Assembly: GCA_022760355.1 (NCBI GenBank)
Contig: JALEGB010000120.1
Location: 1-33,931 of the forward strand
Direction of reading: 5' to 3'
DNA: 33,931 nucleotides
Source of the DNA: Neomegalonema sp.
GTDB lineage: Bacteria; Pseudomonadota; Alphaproteobacteria; Rhodobacterales; Rhodobacteraceae
Shown: positions 33,462 to 33,931 of the stretch, one piece after another
Position numbering within the stretch: position 1 is the first letter of the stretch
Layout: each line of letters starts with the position of its first letter
Position numbers and translations under genes: made by a program
The notes under the pieces: model-generated
The model's database searches: none
What the model saw: only the letters and a program-made list of their open reading frames with translations
Told to the model about the DNA's origin: nothing

Positions 33462-33769
33462 GCGTCACTGCTTGAGCTGAATTGACTAGTCCCGCGGACT
33501 ATTCCCCTACCACTTGCCTGTCGAGGCGGGATTGGCGCCCCCAGTCGGATCCGCTCCAAGTGTGGCCGAGAGCACGCTCTCAACGTCTCGGATTGACCCC
33601 GGCGCGCAGCGGTCGCACGACCGAGCGCCGGCGGAATGCACAACGTGACCTTGCTGGCTCTGACCGGACCGGGAAGTAATTTATTCCGAGGTCAGGAGGA
33701 CGAGTATGGGCATGCGGGCAAGGCGGGTAATTTCGCCAGAGTTTACCGCGGGGGGGGCGGCGGCGGCGT
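33462..33769. other. 308-base stretch upstream of the acyltransferase gene without a gene
   Basis: No convincing coding frame, RNA gene or promoter could be recognised. The end (33745-33769) is a G-rich run of C/G triplets leading into the repeat cluster. Confidence 0.5.
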
Positions 33770-33836
33770 CTTAGGGGGGAACTCATAAATCTGGCCGAAC
33801 GCTGGCTCGGCCAGATTTATGAGTTCCCACCCTAAG
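33770..33836. repeat. Near-perfect 29/30-nt inverted repeat
   Basis: Left arm 33770-33798 and right arm 33807-33836 are complementary except for one base difference near the outer ends (a run of six G against GGGTGGG). The loop is 8 nt, ACGCTGGC. The right arm plus loop recurs partially at 21163-21200. Confidence 0.88.
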
Positions 33837-33879
33837 CGATTTGAAGTTAGATGGACCCATCTAACGGCTCGCAAATCGC
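33836..33879. repeat. Second palindrome of the repeat cluster
   Basis: GCGATTTG (33836-33843) pairs with CAAATCGC (33872-33879); inside, GTTAGATGG (33846-33854) pairs with CCATCTAAC (33857-33865). Confidence 0.8.
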
Positions 33880-33898
33880 GACCAAACAGAGACTTAGA

Positions 33899-33931
33899 GC
33901 TTGTTGATGGTTCCGTGAAACATCAACAAGC
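33899..33931. repeat. Third hairpin at the window edge
   Basis: GCTTGTTGATG (33899-33909) and CATCAACAAGC (33921-33931) are a perfect 11-bp stem with an 11-nt loop ending at the last base of the window. Confidence 0.8.

Overview
The window is GC-rich (strong G/C third-position bias), densely packed DNA that looks chromosomal and alphaproteobacterial. Supporting this are a GntR-controlled malonate operon with a TRAP transporter (the layout known from Sinorhizobium-type bacteria), a BioMNY biotin ECF transporter, an OpgC-like protein, sarcosine-oxidase-type genes and a magnesium-type HemB. I would place it in or near Hyphomicrobiales, but no rRNA or marker gene is present to prove that. I see no tRNA, rRNA, CRISPR array or transposase.

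Layout. (1) 1-6344, plus strand: the tail of a proline-rich protein, a 626-residue protein of no recognised family, and a 1284-residue protein whose C-terminal part is an Hsp70/actin-fold ATPase. They look like a functional unit that continues upstream of the window. Two strong hairpins at 6347-6431 separate it from the next block. (2) 13370-6443, minus strand: a tightly packed eight-gene run in the order bioY-bioM-bioN, AMP-forming acyl ligase, thiolase, MaoC-type hotdog protein, HemC-like, HemB. Junctions are overlaps or short gaps with Shine-Dalgarno sites. A 24-codon micro-ORF made of a 21-bp tandem repeat bridges ligase and thiolase exactly. The thiolase lacks two normally conserved catalytic residues and the HemC-like protein lacks several substrate-contact residues. 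This is the strongest candidate for an undescribed system. (3) 13551-16761, plus strand: a small secreted protein, an OpgC-family membrane protein and a FAS1/HTD2-like dehydratase. (4) 17374-21137, plus strand: a SoxD-like zinc protein and a 1115-residue SoxA-SoxG fusion, with no SoxB subunit in the window. (5) 21195-23149: a PCu(A)C-fold protein without copper ligands (minus), a rhomboid protease and a tiny membrane-anchored coiled-coil protein (plus). (6) 23438-31309: a malonate utilisation regulon. A divergent GntR/FCD repressor faces a TRAP transporter (P, Q, M), malonyl-CoA decarboxylase and malonyl-CoA synthetase, followed by a tandem universal stress protein. A perfect palindrome in the divergent promoter matches the operator expected for this regulator class. 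(7) 31485-33461, minus strand: an AT3-SGNH acyltransferase, followed by a cluster of inverted repeats running to the window end. Part of one of these repeats recurs at 21163-21200.

How the genes work together: the malonate block is self-contained. Malonate is captured by the periplasmic protein, imported by QM, activated by MatB and decarboxylated by MatA to acetyl-CoA, and the operon is presumably de-repressed by malonate or malonyl-CoA. The bioYMN-hemB run joins vitamin import, CoA-ester chemistry and pyrrole-forming enzymes in one apparent transcript. Its product cannot be read from sequence alone.
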